Shown: in pieces, positions 1 to 11,472 of the stretch
Position numbering within the stretch: the first letter of the stretch is position 1
Layout of the letters: every line of letters begins with the position of its first letter
Assembly: GCF_029784155.1 (NCBI RefSeq)
Contig: NC_073692.1
Span: 322,025,906-322,089,905 of the forward strand
DNA from: Uranotaenia lowii
Lineage: Eukaryota > Arthropoda > Insecta > Diptera > Culicidae
Direction: 5' to 3'
DNA length: 64,000 nucleotides
Notes under the pieces: generated by a model
Databases searched by the model: none
The model's input: only the letters and a program-made list of their open reading frames with translations
What the model was told of the DNA's origin: nothing
Position numbers and translations under genes: made by a program

Positions 1-1034
1 ATCAATTTTTCTCCTTTAAATAAAATGCTACACAAACTTCCAATACGTCGTTAGAAAGCTTATTTTCTAAGCTTCTTTTCGAAATATTTTTCATTATCAC
101 ACGGTTAACAAAAAAGTGTAAAGAATGAGTAATTTTATGATTTACTCAAAAGGTTTACACATTTTTGTCTCTAAGAAAAAAGCCTTACGTTTCCCAAAAC
201 TTTTTTTGACTTTTAAACATAGCTAAATGTCTAAGAATTCGAATGCAAGAAAAAAAAATTGCATATGTTTGCATCCTTCAAAGTTATAATAAAATCAAAA
301 AGTGGGTAATTTTGAACCATTTTGGAAAAATAGTATGTTTTATGTTAAACATCATTCAGCAAACATTGTTCATAACGTGCAGGAAGATGATTGTAATTGA
401 TTGTGACCAAAAGTTACGATAGAATTTTGATATCTGTAGAAATAATTGAGATTTTTGAAAAACTACTTATTTCCCAAAAATTATAAAAAATTTTACTGCT
501 TTTTTGCGTGTACACTTTAATTTTTCATACAAAACTGAAAAATACGCGTTTCCGAAATAAGTTTATTTAAACGATTATTGTTTCAAAACTTCACTATGCA
601 TTTTTGCGAGTTAATGTTCCAATTTTATTGTCCTTTCTGAGCACACATGTAAAACCAAAGCCAAAAATAGTTTATATTGGGTTTCGAATGTAAATAGCTC
701 ATTTCATCTTCAAAAAAGTTCATAAATAGCTAAAATATACTTTTTGCCGCCTCATTGTATGGGGCTGTCCCATAGTGCAGTGGAGGGCTTTTACCACGGT
801 CCTATGCACCAGAGGATCGGCGCGGGAACATTAAGATCTTAAAAAACTTTAAAAAAAATAAATCCTTGTGTGCAACGCATATTCTAACTTCATATTTCTT
901 GGAAATTATGGTAAATTTTTGTTTAGCATTCCATAGCTGGTCTACAGTTCTTTCCGAGGCATGTTTTTTTTAATTTTTTTTTTTTGTATTAGTAAAGCCG
1001 TTATTCAAGGAAAACTGAAGTTTTGTAGGTGAAC
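1..1034. other. AT-rich intergenic or intronic DNA
   Basis: No gene is visible. The stretch is AT-rich with frequent stops in all frames. A GC-richer patch at about 771-835 contains 20 bases (816-835) that recur exactly, in inverse orientation, at 63548-63567 next to a hAT-like terminus, so it is probably a decayed transposon fragment. Confidence 0.5.
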
Positions 1035-1095
1035 CAGGGTGGCCAACGAGCCGGGAAAAACCGGGAATTTCGAATCAAAACCGGGAAAATTCTTT
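1035..1095 (+). mobile_element. hAT-like element terminus (fragment)
   Basis: Starts CAGGGTGGCCAAC, which fits the YARNG pattern of hAT ends, and is followed at once by three close copies of a CCGGGAA-type keyword. No opposite end or 8-bp target duplication was found, so this is a fragment of the keyword-bearing elements described elsewhere in the window. Confidence 0.35.
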
Positions 1096-1645
1096 ATGGA
1101 CCATTTTATAAAATAATTAAACCTTTTGAGTTCAAAATTTCATTCATATTATGCATTTTTTTTCCGAAAGCGATATAAAATTGGGATCTAAATTCCATGA
1201 AGAAAATGTGGGCAAAAGTCGAGAAATTGAGATTTTTTAAATCAGCGCAAACCTTTTAGTGCTCTGAAGTGTTCGAGTTCTAAAATATATTGAGGTTTTC
1301 TTTGTGAATTTACTTATTTTTTACATTTTTAACAAATTTTTGACAAACGTCAAAAGCGCGAAGAACTTATCTCTCATATGTCTGAAAAAATGTTTTTCAC
1401 AATTATGAATTGATTTTGAAGTTTAAACTATTCGTTTCAAACTCGGTTCTTGTTTAGTTACACTTCTTAAAAAAACCCATTCTAAAGACGAGGTAGGGGT
1501 TTTGTATGTCTAATTTAGAGGAAAAATCTTCATAGGGGAAGGGGGGGGGGGTTATAAATCCCTAAACCCCCCCTCCCGCTTGCGCAGCGCCTTGCTTGCA
1601 TGAATCATTTAAAATAATAAGTTCGACAAATCTCCAATGCAGCGC

Positions 1646-1822
1646 GTACACACCCCGATCCCATGGCTTCGTATGAACTGCCATGGAGTGAATGTACTGC
1701 GTCTGTTGATGTAGATATATTTATTCTAGAACGAGTCAATCAGGTGGGCTAACTGTGCTTATACCTGACAGCTGGCTAGTGTTACAGGAGGAAACACATC
1801 TTACCTGTCGACCACCTATTAT
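1646..1822 (-). mobile_element. tRNA-derived SINE, body fragment
   Basis: The reverse complement aligns with the body of the intact SINE at 17935-18264. It shares the segments reading GACAGGTAAGATG, CACCTGATTGACTCGTTCT, ACATCAAC, CATTCACTCCAT and GTTCATACGAAGCCATGGG in the same order. The tRNA-like head with the Pol III boxes is missing, and about 30 extra bases sit between the first two shared blocks. It abuts the LINE remnant on its right. Confidence 0.8.
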
Positions 1823-1844
1823 TTATTTTATTTACATAGAATTC

Positions 1845-2425
1845 CGCCTCACGACATAACTTGACGAACATAATTCCTAAAACTCACTCGGTCCATGGCA
1901 ACCGTTCTCCAATTTCTCGGACACCCCACGTTCGCCAGATTACGCTCCACTTGGTCTAACCACTTCGCTCGTTGCGCCCCCGCTCGTCTTGTTCCTACCG
2001 GATTCGTAGCGAACACCTGTTTTGCAGGACAGTCGTCGCAACATGTCCCGCCCAGCGTATTCGTTCGTGGTCCATCCTTCGCCTCCACACTCCATTCTCC
2101 TGCACGTCGCCAAAGATGGTTCTTAACAGTTGTCGCTCAAATACTCCGAGTGTACGCAGGTCCTCCTCGAGCAATATCCATGTTGAAGAGGACAACCTGT
2201 CTAATGAGCGTCATATACAGGTTACACTTCGTGCGAGGGCTAAGTCTTCTCGACCGCAGTTGCTTGTGAAGTCCACAGTAGGCACGACTTCCGCTGATAA
2301 TTCTCCGCCGGATCTCACGGCTAGTGTCATTGTCTGCGGTCACCAGTGAGCCGAGATAGACAAAGTCTTCGACTATCTCCAGCTCGTCGCCGTCGATCGT
2401 GACCTTGTTATTACTGGACAAGCGG
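1845..2425 (-). pseudogene. RTE-like non-LTR retrotransposon, C-terminal end, broken
   Basis: Three overlapping minus-strand reading frames (2137-2421, 1995-2195, 1849-2088) together give the C-terminal end of a reverse transcriptase ORF. Recognisable pieces are EDFVYLGSLVTADND, then EIRRRI, then LRSRRLSPRTKCNLY in the first; LRTIFGDVQENGVWRRRM and RIRWAGHVA in the second; and VFATNPVGTRRAGAQRAKWLDQVE in the third. This order is typical of RTE-type LINEs common in mosquitoes (family call from memory). The frame changes at least twice, and the segment before RIRWAGHVA is shortened. Endonuclease and catalytic RT domains are absent, so the copy is dead and 5'-truncated. Confidence 0.75.
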
Positions 2426-2859
2426 GTTCGAGAGTTTTTTCAAAACGTTCCTAAAAATCAGGACACATGGCATCTCTGATCGAATCTACGAAAAAAAATC
2501 ACAGTGTAATACTTCCATTTCTGTCGCCATATAGCGCTATTCGTGTCTCCCGTTTTCTCGTTTACTGGTGTATATCGGTTAAAGTATATCTGTTACTATC
2601 CACTTTATTATTGCCATGTTTGAATTTTTGAGCACCACTAGTCAGAGAACTTCCCAAGTGCATCAGCAGAAGCACCAGGAGGATATTCCTGTCTGTTTCT
2701 CTTGAGCACGTTTTTAAAACACGTCTGGCGGTGAGAGATGGTACGTCGCGATGTTCCAACCCTGTTTTCGCGGAGTTCCTTGGGGCGCACTCATCGCTCA
2801 TCACCACCACTTGGCTGGGTATTTTACATTGGCAAAACCGGCAAAAACAAAAGTCACTC

Positions 2860-3900
2860 GCGTTGCGTTTCGCGACCACGACCAAGCAAGCAACGACTGA
2901 AGAACTCAGCCACTGCATATACAGACAGACAGTCACACATTTGCAACTTTTTTGCCGACTTCGACGACACGGCTTATGGGTTTCAGCTGAGCTGAGTGAG
3001 CTCCGAGCATTATGCGCCAGCCAGTCAGCAGTCAGTTCGCACCGGCAGCGTTGACAGATTAAGCGAAGTCGCGGACCGCTACGGATCGTCGCAAAAGTTG
3101 CTCTCCACGCGTACCGATAGCGTCAGCTGGAGGGTTCGCGTACGCGCTCGCGCAAGTTGTTTTTTTTTTCTCGGGCTTTTCGAAAGCGTGTAGTTTTACT
3201 TTCAAATATTTGTGTAGGTATCGGCAGCCAGTGGGTTGTTCTTTTTTGCGTTCTGTTGCCCCGGTGTGTTATCTTGTAGCAACTCTCTAGACGATGTTGT
3301 GGTAATAAGAAGTAAATGCATTGTGTGCATTATCCCAGCCCCTTCAGTCCAGAACCGAACGCCGTGTGCATGTGCGCTTAGGGGAGTTGCATTTATGAAA
3401 ACCCACATTGTTTGCTGCAAATCAGTGTGAATGAGAGCTACTGACTTTGTTTGTCCATTCGGAATATATGCAAACAAGTCGTTGACTCGCTGATTTTTCT
3501 TTTGGCTCCTCTCCACAAACGCTAACGAAACTAAAGAAGAAGCCGTCAACGTCCAGCAGCTGAAAGGGGCTTCACTTCGGGCGTTTTTTTTTTGCGTTGC
3601 GCTTCAAAAAGAAGTTGCTGCGTAAGCTCGAAATCGAAGAATGTGAAATAAATGCAGTGCTCGTGAAACCTCGTGTTCATGGTGTGTCTCAAAAGTTGCC
3701 GAATGAGTGTAACCGGATATATCGACGCCTTGAAATCTGTCCTCCCTCCTCGTTCAGAAAAGGCCGGATGGGTTAAGAATGTGTCATTTCGCAGAGGGGC
3801 ACAGGATGTAACGAAAAGCAAACAGCCAACCAGCACTTGACCATTTATCTATTACTGAGTTGAAGAAGTGCGCGGTGCTCTAGTAAATAACTAAGAAGAA
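2860..3900 (+). promoter_or_regulatory. Candidate promoter and non-coding first exon
   Basis: A non-repetitive island clearly richer in GC than its surroundings, with CG-rich stretches at 3060-3160. It has the texture of an insect 5' UTR: many short interrupted frames, and GTGAAA- and CAGTG-like words. TCAGTT at 3032-3037 matches the arthropod initiator TCAKTY, with A+1 at 3034, but I see neither a TATA box nor a convincing DPE at +28. Strand is inferred from the + strand coding exon at 33482. I could not fix a splice donor with confidence. Confidence 0.35.
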
Positions 3901-3950
3901 CTTGGTCATCTCTTCCCGTGTCGCGAATTACGCCACAAAACTATACAACC

Positions 3951-4148
3951 ATGCGATCTAAGAATAGAAGAGCATCTCTGTGCGTGCAGGAACAGTTTTC
4001 AGGATTTCCCCGTGATGATGATGCTAGTGAAGATTTTCACTTTACTCAAGATGAAGTGAAGATTTATGTGAAGAGTTTTACCGAGTACCTATTTCGGTTG
4101 CTTCTAGTCAGTCCACTATACGAGCTTTATGTGATCTTAGCGATTTAA
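3951..4148 (+). CDS. Possible small ORF or alternative N-terminal exon
   Basis: A 65-codon frame starts at ATG 3951 in a good context (CAACC before ATG) just after the candidate leader at 2860-3900. The predicted peptide starts MRSKNRRASLCVQEQF, has an acidic middle (PRDDDASED) and ends in a hydrophobic stretch. It resembles nothing I know. It could be an upstream ORF, a short alternative coding exon or chance. Confidence 0.2.
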   Translation: MRSKNRRASLCVQEQFSGFPRDDDASEDFHFTQDEVKIYVKSFTEYLFRLLLVSPLYELYVILAI

Positions 4149-4633
4149 ACTAGTGATTTTTATAGTGTACCACTTCACCAAGAGATCGGGCAGTTGCCCT
4201 CGCCGCGACGCTTGAGACGATGCATTCTAGAACTAAATTCAGCAGCAACAGCAGCAGGCGATAGACCAATAATGGCATCATAAAACTTGTTGATTCAGCT
4301 GAAAGAAGAAAAAACACTGATACAAAGATACCTACATTTCATCTGATTATTATCTCGGCCTGCGCTAAAATTGATTCAACAAAAAAAAAGTCGTGTGAAA
4401 CTACGCAACGATGCATGTGTATAGGCATTGAATCTATTGAATGTGATTTCTTTATGCACAGTATCAGCACCCCTAGTGATTAAAGTGAGAACTAATTTTA
4501 ATAAATCATGCAACACCAAACAGTTGATTATGATGATGGTTTTCTTGCATTGTGCATTGATGAAATACCTGCATTGTTGTTTTAATCAACAACTTGAAGT
4601 GTGTGAGCTAGAATGTTATTTTTTTATTATGTT

Positions 4634-6507
4634 ACTAGCTGATCCCATACGAACTCCGTTTCGCTTTCAACTTGGAATATGTCATGAACAGTTTGTATGA
4701 ATGTCAATAGCCAAATATTTTCCAGATGCATTTCCGAATTAATTGTAAACAATAATTGCAAAAATATTTGACGAACACCTCTTCTGTCGTCTGCTACTTC
4801 ATTTAAAATCAGAAATTGATTGCCCGAGCCAAAAAAAAACCCCGTGTAAAAATTTCGAGTCGATTGTCGCATAACAACGCAATTATTGCCAAAAAGTTAA
4901 ACTCCTTTTGGTGGCCTCTTATACAATCTTTGATATCTGAAGTCGATTGTCCGTCTCTGAAAACTACCGTGTGCAAATTTTCATCCCAATCCGATCTATA
5001 ATAACGACGATATTTAAAAAATAATGTAAGGTTAATATGGACGAACCCATTGCCGGCCCCTTACGCTGAATTCAATACCTGAAATCGATTGATCGTCCCT
5101 CAAAACTCTCGTGTACCAATTATCATCTAAATTCGATGTATAATAACGACAATATCGCAAAAACAGTGAATAGTTAATATGGACGACCCTTTAGGCCGAC
5201 CCCTCACTTTAATTTGGATAAGTGAATTCAAATGTTTGTCCCAAATAACTCCTTTGTGCCTATTTTCAACCCAATCCGATGTATAAAAACGGCAAGATGA
5301 CTAAGATATTGAAAACTTTATATAAAAGACCCCTTTAGCCGGCCCCTTATTTTGAATTTGATACTTTATTTTTTTTACAAACATAATTTCTTAGGAAGCT
5401 TGAATAGATTTGGCCTAATAGTTTTATCTTCAAAAGATTAAACTGCTTTTTTATCTTTTCCATCCCTTATCTAATGAAAATATCTGTTGAAGATTATCCC
5501 ACTTTTCAATATGGATGATTTTGTTGAGCATGTTGGAAACTCACTTTGCATGTTTTTAATTGCATGTGTGTATTTTTTTCGCTTTTCAATTTCGCACTGT
5601 TTTATTATTAGTTTTTCTTAAATGTTGGAAGTTTTACTAACAGTTTTTTGAAGTTATCGAAAATAAATCATCTCGAAAACACCATTTTTATATTATGTAA
5701 AAGGTTTTTTATGAGTTCTGTTTTTTTTTCATGGGCACAAACATCCCATTAATAGATGGTAGAATTGACCACATTGGTCATCAATGGTCACTCAAAAGTT
5801 AGAAATTGGTCAGTGAAATCGAATTGTATTAAAGAAAACTAAAAGCTAAAATTTTTTTATCTTATCAATTTTCAATTCCCCCATCAAAATTCCAATTGAA
5901 GCGTTAAAATCGCAGCCTTGAACTTATAACTCTAAATCAAAAAAAAATTCTTTCTCTATGAGGAATTCCAAAAATATAAAATGGTTGACCCTTAAAGCCC
6001 CCAGCGACGGTAAAGAGCACTTTGAAAGCCACTACTATTCTAGTCAATATGTTCCTAACAGGCTAGTTGTATTTTTCGATCAAAATGTAGGCTTATAATT
6101 GTATCCAAATATCTCGTACCGGTAGCATGTGCTTTGAACAGTAGAAGGTACAAAAAACACCCGCCAAAATTTTCACTTTCAAATTTTTAATGCTCAGCAA
6201 GCTTCGATTTGCTATCCAGTACATGTCAGCTCTGAAAATAATCCCGCCAACGAAACGAACGGAAATGAAAGTCGGTTCAAAAAATGGGTGCCATGACTTT
6301 CGGTTCGGGGGAATAAAACCGTTGTTGTATGGACGACCGGCTTCAAAAGGGGCCATCCGAAAATCTAAAAACATTTTTCATCATTCCTGGTCCTAATGAG
6401 CACTCATGCCAAATTTCAGCTCTCTAGCTCTTAAGGTAGCTGAGCCTATTGAAGACAAACATACAAACGAACAAACAAACGGAAATTACTTTATATATAT
6501 ATAGATT
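4634..6507 (+). repeat. Head/tail repeat family A, copy 1
   Basis: Starts with the ACTAGCTGAYCCNNT-type head at 4634 and ends in repeated ACAAAC/AACAAAC words and TTATATATATATAGAT at 6506. The same head occurs at 11129, 60294 and, inverted, near 51931; the same type of tail occurs at 14088. The inside has no intact ORF. The 3' part carries phrases such as CCAAATTTCAGCTCT, also typical of the tail of other copies. The class is not certain: a microsatellite-like 3' tail suggests a retroposon rather than a TIR element. Confidence 0.55.
4920..5360 (+). repeat. Three decayed tandem units of about 145 bp
   Basis: Inside family A copy 1. Each unit carries, in order, a word like TCGATTGTCCGTC, then CGTGTGCAAATTTTCATC, then ATCCGATSTATAAWAACGRC, and ends in a GGCCGGCCCCTTA-like block. 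These end blocks fall near 5052-5068, 5200-5210 and 5335-5350. The units differ by many substitutions, so the expansion is old. Confidence 0.6.
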
Positions 6508-8159
6508 TGGGGTTAGATGTAGGGGGTCAAATTTGAACTTACAAAATTTTAAGGGCTTGGATTCCTTATTAGCCCTGAAAGTGAAGGTAATAGTTTTGGT
6601 CACTCAAATTTGTACCCGAGTTTCTGCTGCAACTTTGGAGCGATGTTTTGAAATTCAGGCAAAAAACAAGCAGTTATGCTATAAATAATTATAACAATGA
6701 CTGATATTGGAAATAATATGTTCTTGTTACTCACCTGGACATTGTTTGCGGAATATCATTCCATAACTTTTTTTTTTATTATTTTTGGCAAGATGTCAAA
6801 TCCTGTCATATTGAATGGGACAATGAAATAAGTTGAAAAACAAAACAGATAGAGATGCTAATTCTGTTTGATTTGCCCTTCATTGAGTCGTTCACTTAGT
6901 CGATTTGGGGTAATTTTTTAGTTTTTCAAACCCTCGGGTCTAAGAAGCTTGGTTTTTGCTCAAAACTCATTACTAATTTTTTCCAGAATTTTCAAGTAAC
7001 GTTTACATAAGTAAATTTTAACTTATATGTTTGTATTGGCGATTTGCAGCAAAACTTTTTGACATGCAGCGCCAACTGATTTTCACATACGGAACTAACA
7101 AAAGGGTGATGATAGCTGATTTTCAACACGGCAGTGAATACGAATTGTTCGTAAATTTATGATTTGTACGGAAGTAACGAAACTTCAGACACTAATAATG
7201 ACTAAATTTTGTTAGAAAACCTGAAATTAACTGGTTACAATGCTTTTTGTTGAAACAAGTAGAGTTTTCCATGTTTTGTCGAATAAAATTGGATTAGGAA
7301 AATAATTAGTTTCAAACTTTGAAAACGCAGCATCAATTGAGATCGATTTTCGAGACATTATTAAATCATGACATGAAACCGAATGTCAAAAAAGGTCTTT
7401 AATAAAACAAAATCATTACATTGATATTTTAAAGCAGAAATTTGCTTTCAACCGATGCCCATTACGAAGCTTTTCACATCTCTAGCGGTTCAGCTCTCTT
7501 GTCTGATAATAAGTGATAACGATTATTCAAACTCATATGAATTAGAGGGCTCAACAAGTCATCGGGAATTAAAAGGCTTAGATCGTGGTGATTTCCCAGT
7601 TTAGTTCTTAATATTGCATTTATAAATCATCATATATACTCGAAATATTTAAGTTATAGATTTAAAAATTTACTTATTATTTCATATCTTGAACTATTAC
7701 TAATCATTTTACATCTCAAACCTGGATTCCTTATTCAATGCTACAATTTTATTTCTTTGATGACTTTGCTGGGAACTTCTTCGTATAAAAAATAACAGAA
7801 ACATTTGATTTGAACTCGGCGCATATCTAAAAAAAGTAGGTATTTTCTGCACTAGAAGCTGATTTCGGTTGGTAAACTGAAAAATAACATACATATATTA
7901 AACAACCCTACCCGGGTTTTAAAGGTATGAAAAATTGCGTACTTCACTTTTTCTTACCTTATTCTATAATCCAATCTTCGATAATTTTCATTTAAACTCC
8001 GAAATTTCAAAAATTTCTCTTTTGTTTTGGAAAATTACTACTGGCCTTGACGTTTCGATCGATAATATCATCATTTTGATCGCAGCGCCCTCTGAGTGTC
8101 GTTTCGAGCTGCAAATCGCCAATGGGAAAACTGAATATTTTGTTCTGAAAAATTAACAT
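6508..8159. other. AT-rich spacer
   Basis: No gene, RNA or clear repeat boundary seen. There are short homopolymer runs and frequent stop codons on both strands. Confidence 0.4.
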
Positions 8160-8696
8160 TAGAGTGTCCCAAATGATGCGACTTTTGAAAAAGTTATGCG
8201 CTGCAGGCTAAAATTGATCCTAGGCCTAGTACAAGATCTCATGCCAAATTTGGACCAGATCGGATCACGGGAAGGGGTCACTCAACAAGCCTGAATTTTG
8301 TATGGGATTTTCAGACATTTTGTTCGGGAGGAACATGAAAATCCAGATATTCATCAATAACTTTGGTCTCCATCGGCCGATTTCTTTTGAACACGGTTTT
8401 TCTTGAAGCTTAAACTGCGAAAAATATTTCATCCGAAGACTGCATTTCGATTCGAGTTAAGATTTAAAATATATTAAGCTTCAAAAATTGGCATTTTTCA
8501 GGATGATATTAATCACTATTCACGACTCATGAGACACTGCTTCGAACATTTTGACGCAGCATTAACAGTGATGAATATCACCCGGAAAAAAGCTAGCTCA
8601 TTTTTGAACCCCAATAATTTTTTTATCATAATTTGAATCGAAATGCAGTCTTCGGATGAAATATGTGTCTTAGTTTAGCCTTCAAGAAAAAGATGT
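8160..8696 (+). repeat. Dispersed repeat family B, copy 1
   Basis: Aligns over its length with 29009-29572. Shared landmarks are GCTGCAGGCTAAAATTRATC, CCTAGGCCTAGT, CAAGATCTCATGC, GGGAAGGGGTC, TTTATCCGAAGACTGCA (with variation) and ATGCAGTCTTCGGATGAAAT. Copy 1 opens TAGAGTGTCCCAAA; copy 2 closes with an inverted TAGAGTGCCTCAAA, suggesting terminal inverted repeats. A weaker internal inversion sits near 8500-8610. No ORF. Confidence 0.7.
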
Positions 8697-8730
8697 TAAA
8701 ACGACTATAATCGAAACAAAAAAAAAATTA
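8697..8730 (+). mobile_element. 3' end of ACTATAATCGAAAC SINE (fragment)
   Basis: AAAACGACTATAATCGAAAC followed by a run of A matches the 3' end of the SINE at 54263-54439. Only the last 30 or so bases are present, as expected of a severe 5' truncation. Confidence 0.5.
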
Positions 8731-9582
8731 CTCATATAAAGGTTACTCTTTACTTTCCTCGTAATTTAACCCAAAAGTTTTTTTCAGACAATATCCAGCT
8801 ACAAATATTCATTTTTAAGTTATTCGAAGTCTTGAAAAAATCCGAAAACACTTGCCACTCCTGGTAGCACACGGTACCTACATTGAATTTTTTCAATTCA
8901 TTTGAACTTATCCGCAAACATTCGTTCTTCCGAACATAGACATCATTTGCATCACATTTTGCCCTTAAAAACGTAAATTTTTAAAAACCTTTCTACGATG
9001 CATAAAAACATTAGATCCGTTTTATATAAACAATTTTTAGTTTAAACCGGCGGTACCGTCTCTTTAGTTCAATTAGAAATTCTTCTGGATCTATGTGTAT
9101 CACAACAGTAACCTAAAAAACGAGAGAATTTTTTTTAAACCATCTTTTCAGCGTTGGACGTTGATTCGTTGTTCGAACTCAATATTCAAATTTCGGTTTT
9201 CTGTGCATATTTCGAAAAAGTCTTTCCACAGTTAAAATTTGCCCTCAAGGGCCTGATTTGAGAAAATATTTTCAACATAAGAAATTGATGAAATTTGCTG
9301 AAATCCTGGAAATAACAATAATTTCACAGATTCCCATGCAAATTTTATCCAGGAATCTAGGCTAAAGTCATCGATATATCATCTTTTTCCGTTTAATTGA
9401 CTGCTATTTTATGATAACTAACGATCTATCGCAGGAAAAATTTGAAAAATTAATTCATTTAAAAAAGGATTTCGAGAGCCGCGGTTTGGTCACCTCTGGC
9501 TACAACGAAAAAAATCTATAGACCAGCTATCAAATGCTCAAATATTTCATTTAGTGCTTAAGAAAGCTGGAGTTAGAAGATC
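8731..9582. other. AT-rich spacer
   Basis: No gene or recognised repeat found. Confidence 0.35.
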
Positions 9583-9700
9583 CCAGCAAACATGAAATCG
9601 TAACAGGAATGATAACTTAAGTCGTTTACAAAGGTGTTGCGAGTCGCAATTCCAACTACATAGTAGAAAGATCGTATAAAATGTCGTCTGAAATCAGTTT
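9583..9700 (+). repeat. Left terminus of CCAGC(A/T)AACATG element
   Basis: The sequence from 9583 (CCAGCAAACATGAAATCGTA onward) matches, with few changes over about 35 bases, the reverse complement of the right end of the TIR element at 21241-21848. The other end of this copy was not located. Confidence 0.45.
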
Positions 9701-9941
9701 AAAACGGATATGATAGAAACTCTGCCATGTTTTATAGTTTGAAATGATTTTGCTCTCGCGTGGGCAAATCATCGTCATGTTCTCTCTGCAACTAGCAGTG
9801 CATTAGATGGCCAAAAATTAACTGGGAATTGAGTAATATTGACCAATGAGATAACTGGAAAATATTGTCCCTGGCAACGATTTGAAGGCTATGAGAGCAA
9901 AGTTTTGTGCTCTCTAGCATTTATCCGTCAAGGAATCGGAT

Positions 9942-10016
9942 AACGCATAATTGTTTTTTTTTTTTTATACGGGATTTTCATCCTCTGGGATGATTCATCC
10001 CTAAAACGCATAATTG
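9942..10016 (-). mobile_element. Tiny retroposon: 38-nt unit with poly(A) and 12-bp TSD
   Basis: The 12 bases AACGCATAATTG occur at 9942-9953 and again at 10005-10016. Between them lie 13 T then 38 bases; on the minus strand this reads a 38-nt unit beginning TTAGGGATGAATCATCCC and ending in CCCGTAT, followed by A13. The structure of poly(A) plus exact direct repeat is that of LINE-mediated retroposition. The unit can fold into two small hairpins: GGGATG/CATCCC with a 3-nt loop, then GGAT/ATCC closed by GAAA. A second copy lies at 54674-54712. Confidence 0.75.
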
Positions 10017-11128
10017 GTGTAGTTTTCGTCGCTTTAGAAAGAAATGAAATTTTTGTGTGTATATTGCCCTGGGAACTGAAATGAAGGGAGAAAGTTCGTC
10101 AATGATCACACGAATTGTGCAGCCAATGATTGAATTTGTGGTAATTTGTGGCAATTTGTTAGAGAGAATAGAAGGTTTGAGTTCAAAAGAGAGAAACCAG
10201 TGCTCAGAGAGAGAGTGAAAATGTGCTAATTGTTGCAAATTGTTGCAATTTGTGAAACAGTTGTGGAATTTTGATCATTACCACTCCAAACGTAAAGAGT
10301 TCTCTCTTGATTTCAATTCCTTGATATTGCCTCCACTTTGGTACGTACATGGTGTTTTTTCAATTTTCATTAGAATATAAAAACAAAAAATGTTTGCTTG
10401 GGCTTGCACACAAGAATTATTTTTGATTTTTTTTCCAAGACCATGACCACAAAAAAATGTAAAAAAGGGGTGCAAAGCCGTACTTTTCAATCAATGAACC
10501 GTCAACATTGTTTCAGTCAAAGTAGAAAAATGTTGAAAAGTTGAATGGAAAGTTGACGTAATTTTACACATTTTCGCATATTTAGATTCTCGAAACACAG
10601 AATTTTTGACGAATTTTCAAGGATAGCTCAGATTTTCTAACACTTTAATTCCACTATACACTGGATTTTGAGTATATAAACGCAAGATATTCGCAGCAAA
10701 ATGATGTTCCCCAGAAAGACAATTTCATGCTAGTTCTAGTGGTGTAGGTAATTGCCTTACTGCCGTGATATGCCAAAGTAAAGTACATCCATTCTTGGCG
10801 ATTTTAACTTTTTGGTTATGCGTTTTTCGATGAGCTTTATTGTGCTCTGAATTTTTTTTCGAAAAAATCAAACCGTTTGAAATATTTGAGAAAAACGAAA
10901 CAGCAAATCTACGGTTTAGAAGCGACGTATATCCAATCATATATAGAAGAAATTTAGGTCATAAAATAGTCGCACTCCTAATGAAGAAACTAGGGACAAA
11001 CGTCACTTCGTCGGATAATCATTAAATAAAAATGAACGTTTATACGCAGAAGTGACTAATGTGTATTTGAAGCAATTGTACGTAGAGTAACGAGTTGTTA
11101 AATCCAAAAGGCTGAAATTTATAAACAT
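10017..11128. other. AT-rich spacer
   Basis: No gene seen. Around 10130-10260 there are repeated AATTTGTGGNAATTTGT-like and TTGTTGCAAATTG words, a small cryptically simple patch. Confidence 0.4.
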
Positions 11129-11290
11129 ACTAGCTGACCCGGTGTGCTCTGCTACACATTCCAAAAATAAATTCATTCAAATTAAGATTTTTGTAAGCAT
11201 TTTATTAAGTCAAACCATCATAGTTCAGATCCAACAAATTTGAAATAAGAGCTGCAGCTGGAGTTCCGAATTTCAATTCAAAGATGGAAT

Positions 11291-11472
11291 TGTAGAGAAT
11301 ATTGATAGAGTTATAGTTCAAATTGAGTAAACAGGATTGAAATACCATCAACTGTTGAAGACACTAATAGTCATAGTTATTGAATGCTTTAACTATCAGT
11401 GTTCTCAACAGTTGATATTATTTCAATCCTGTTTACTCAATTTTAACTATAACTCTAGCAATATTCTCTACA
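11291..11472. repeat. Hairpin (foldback) MITE
   Basis: Imperfect palindrome of about 180 bp. The left arm starts TGTAGAGAATATTGATAGAG and the right arm ends in its complement, ATTCTCTACA. Arms are roughly 80 bp with a few mismatches, and share AATTGAGTAAACAGGATTG and ATCAACTGTTGA internally. The loop is at about 11379-11396. Confidence 0.8.

Noticed and set aside
1895..2349. Plus-strand frames of 124-125 codons
   Set aside because: They are antisense shadows of the RTE-like LINE remnant, whose motifs are legible on the minus strand.
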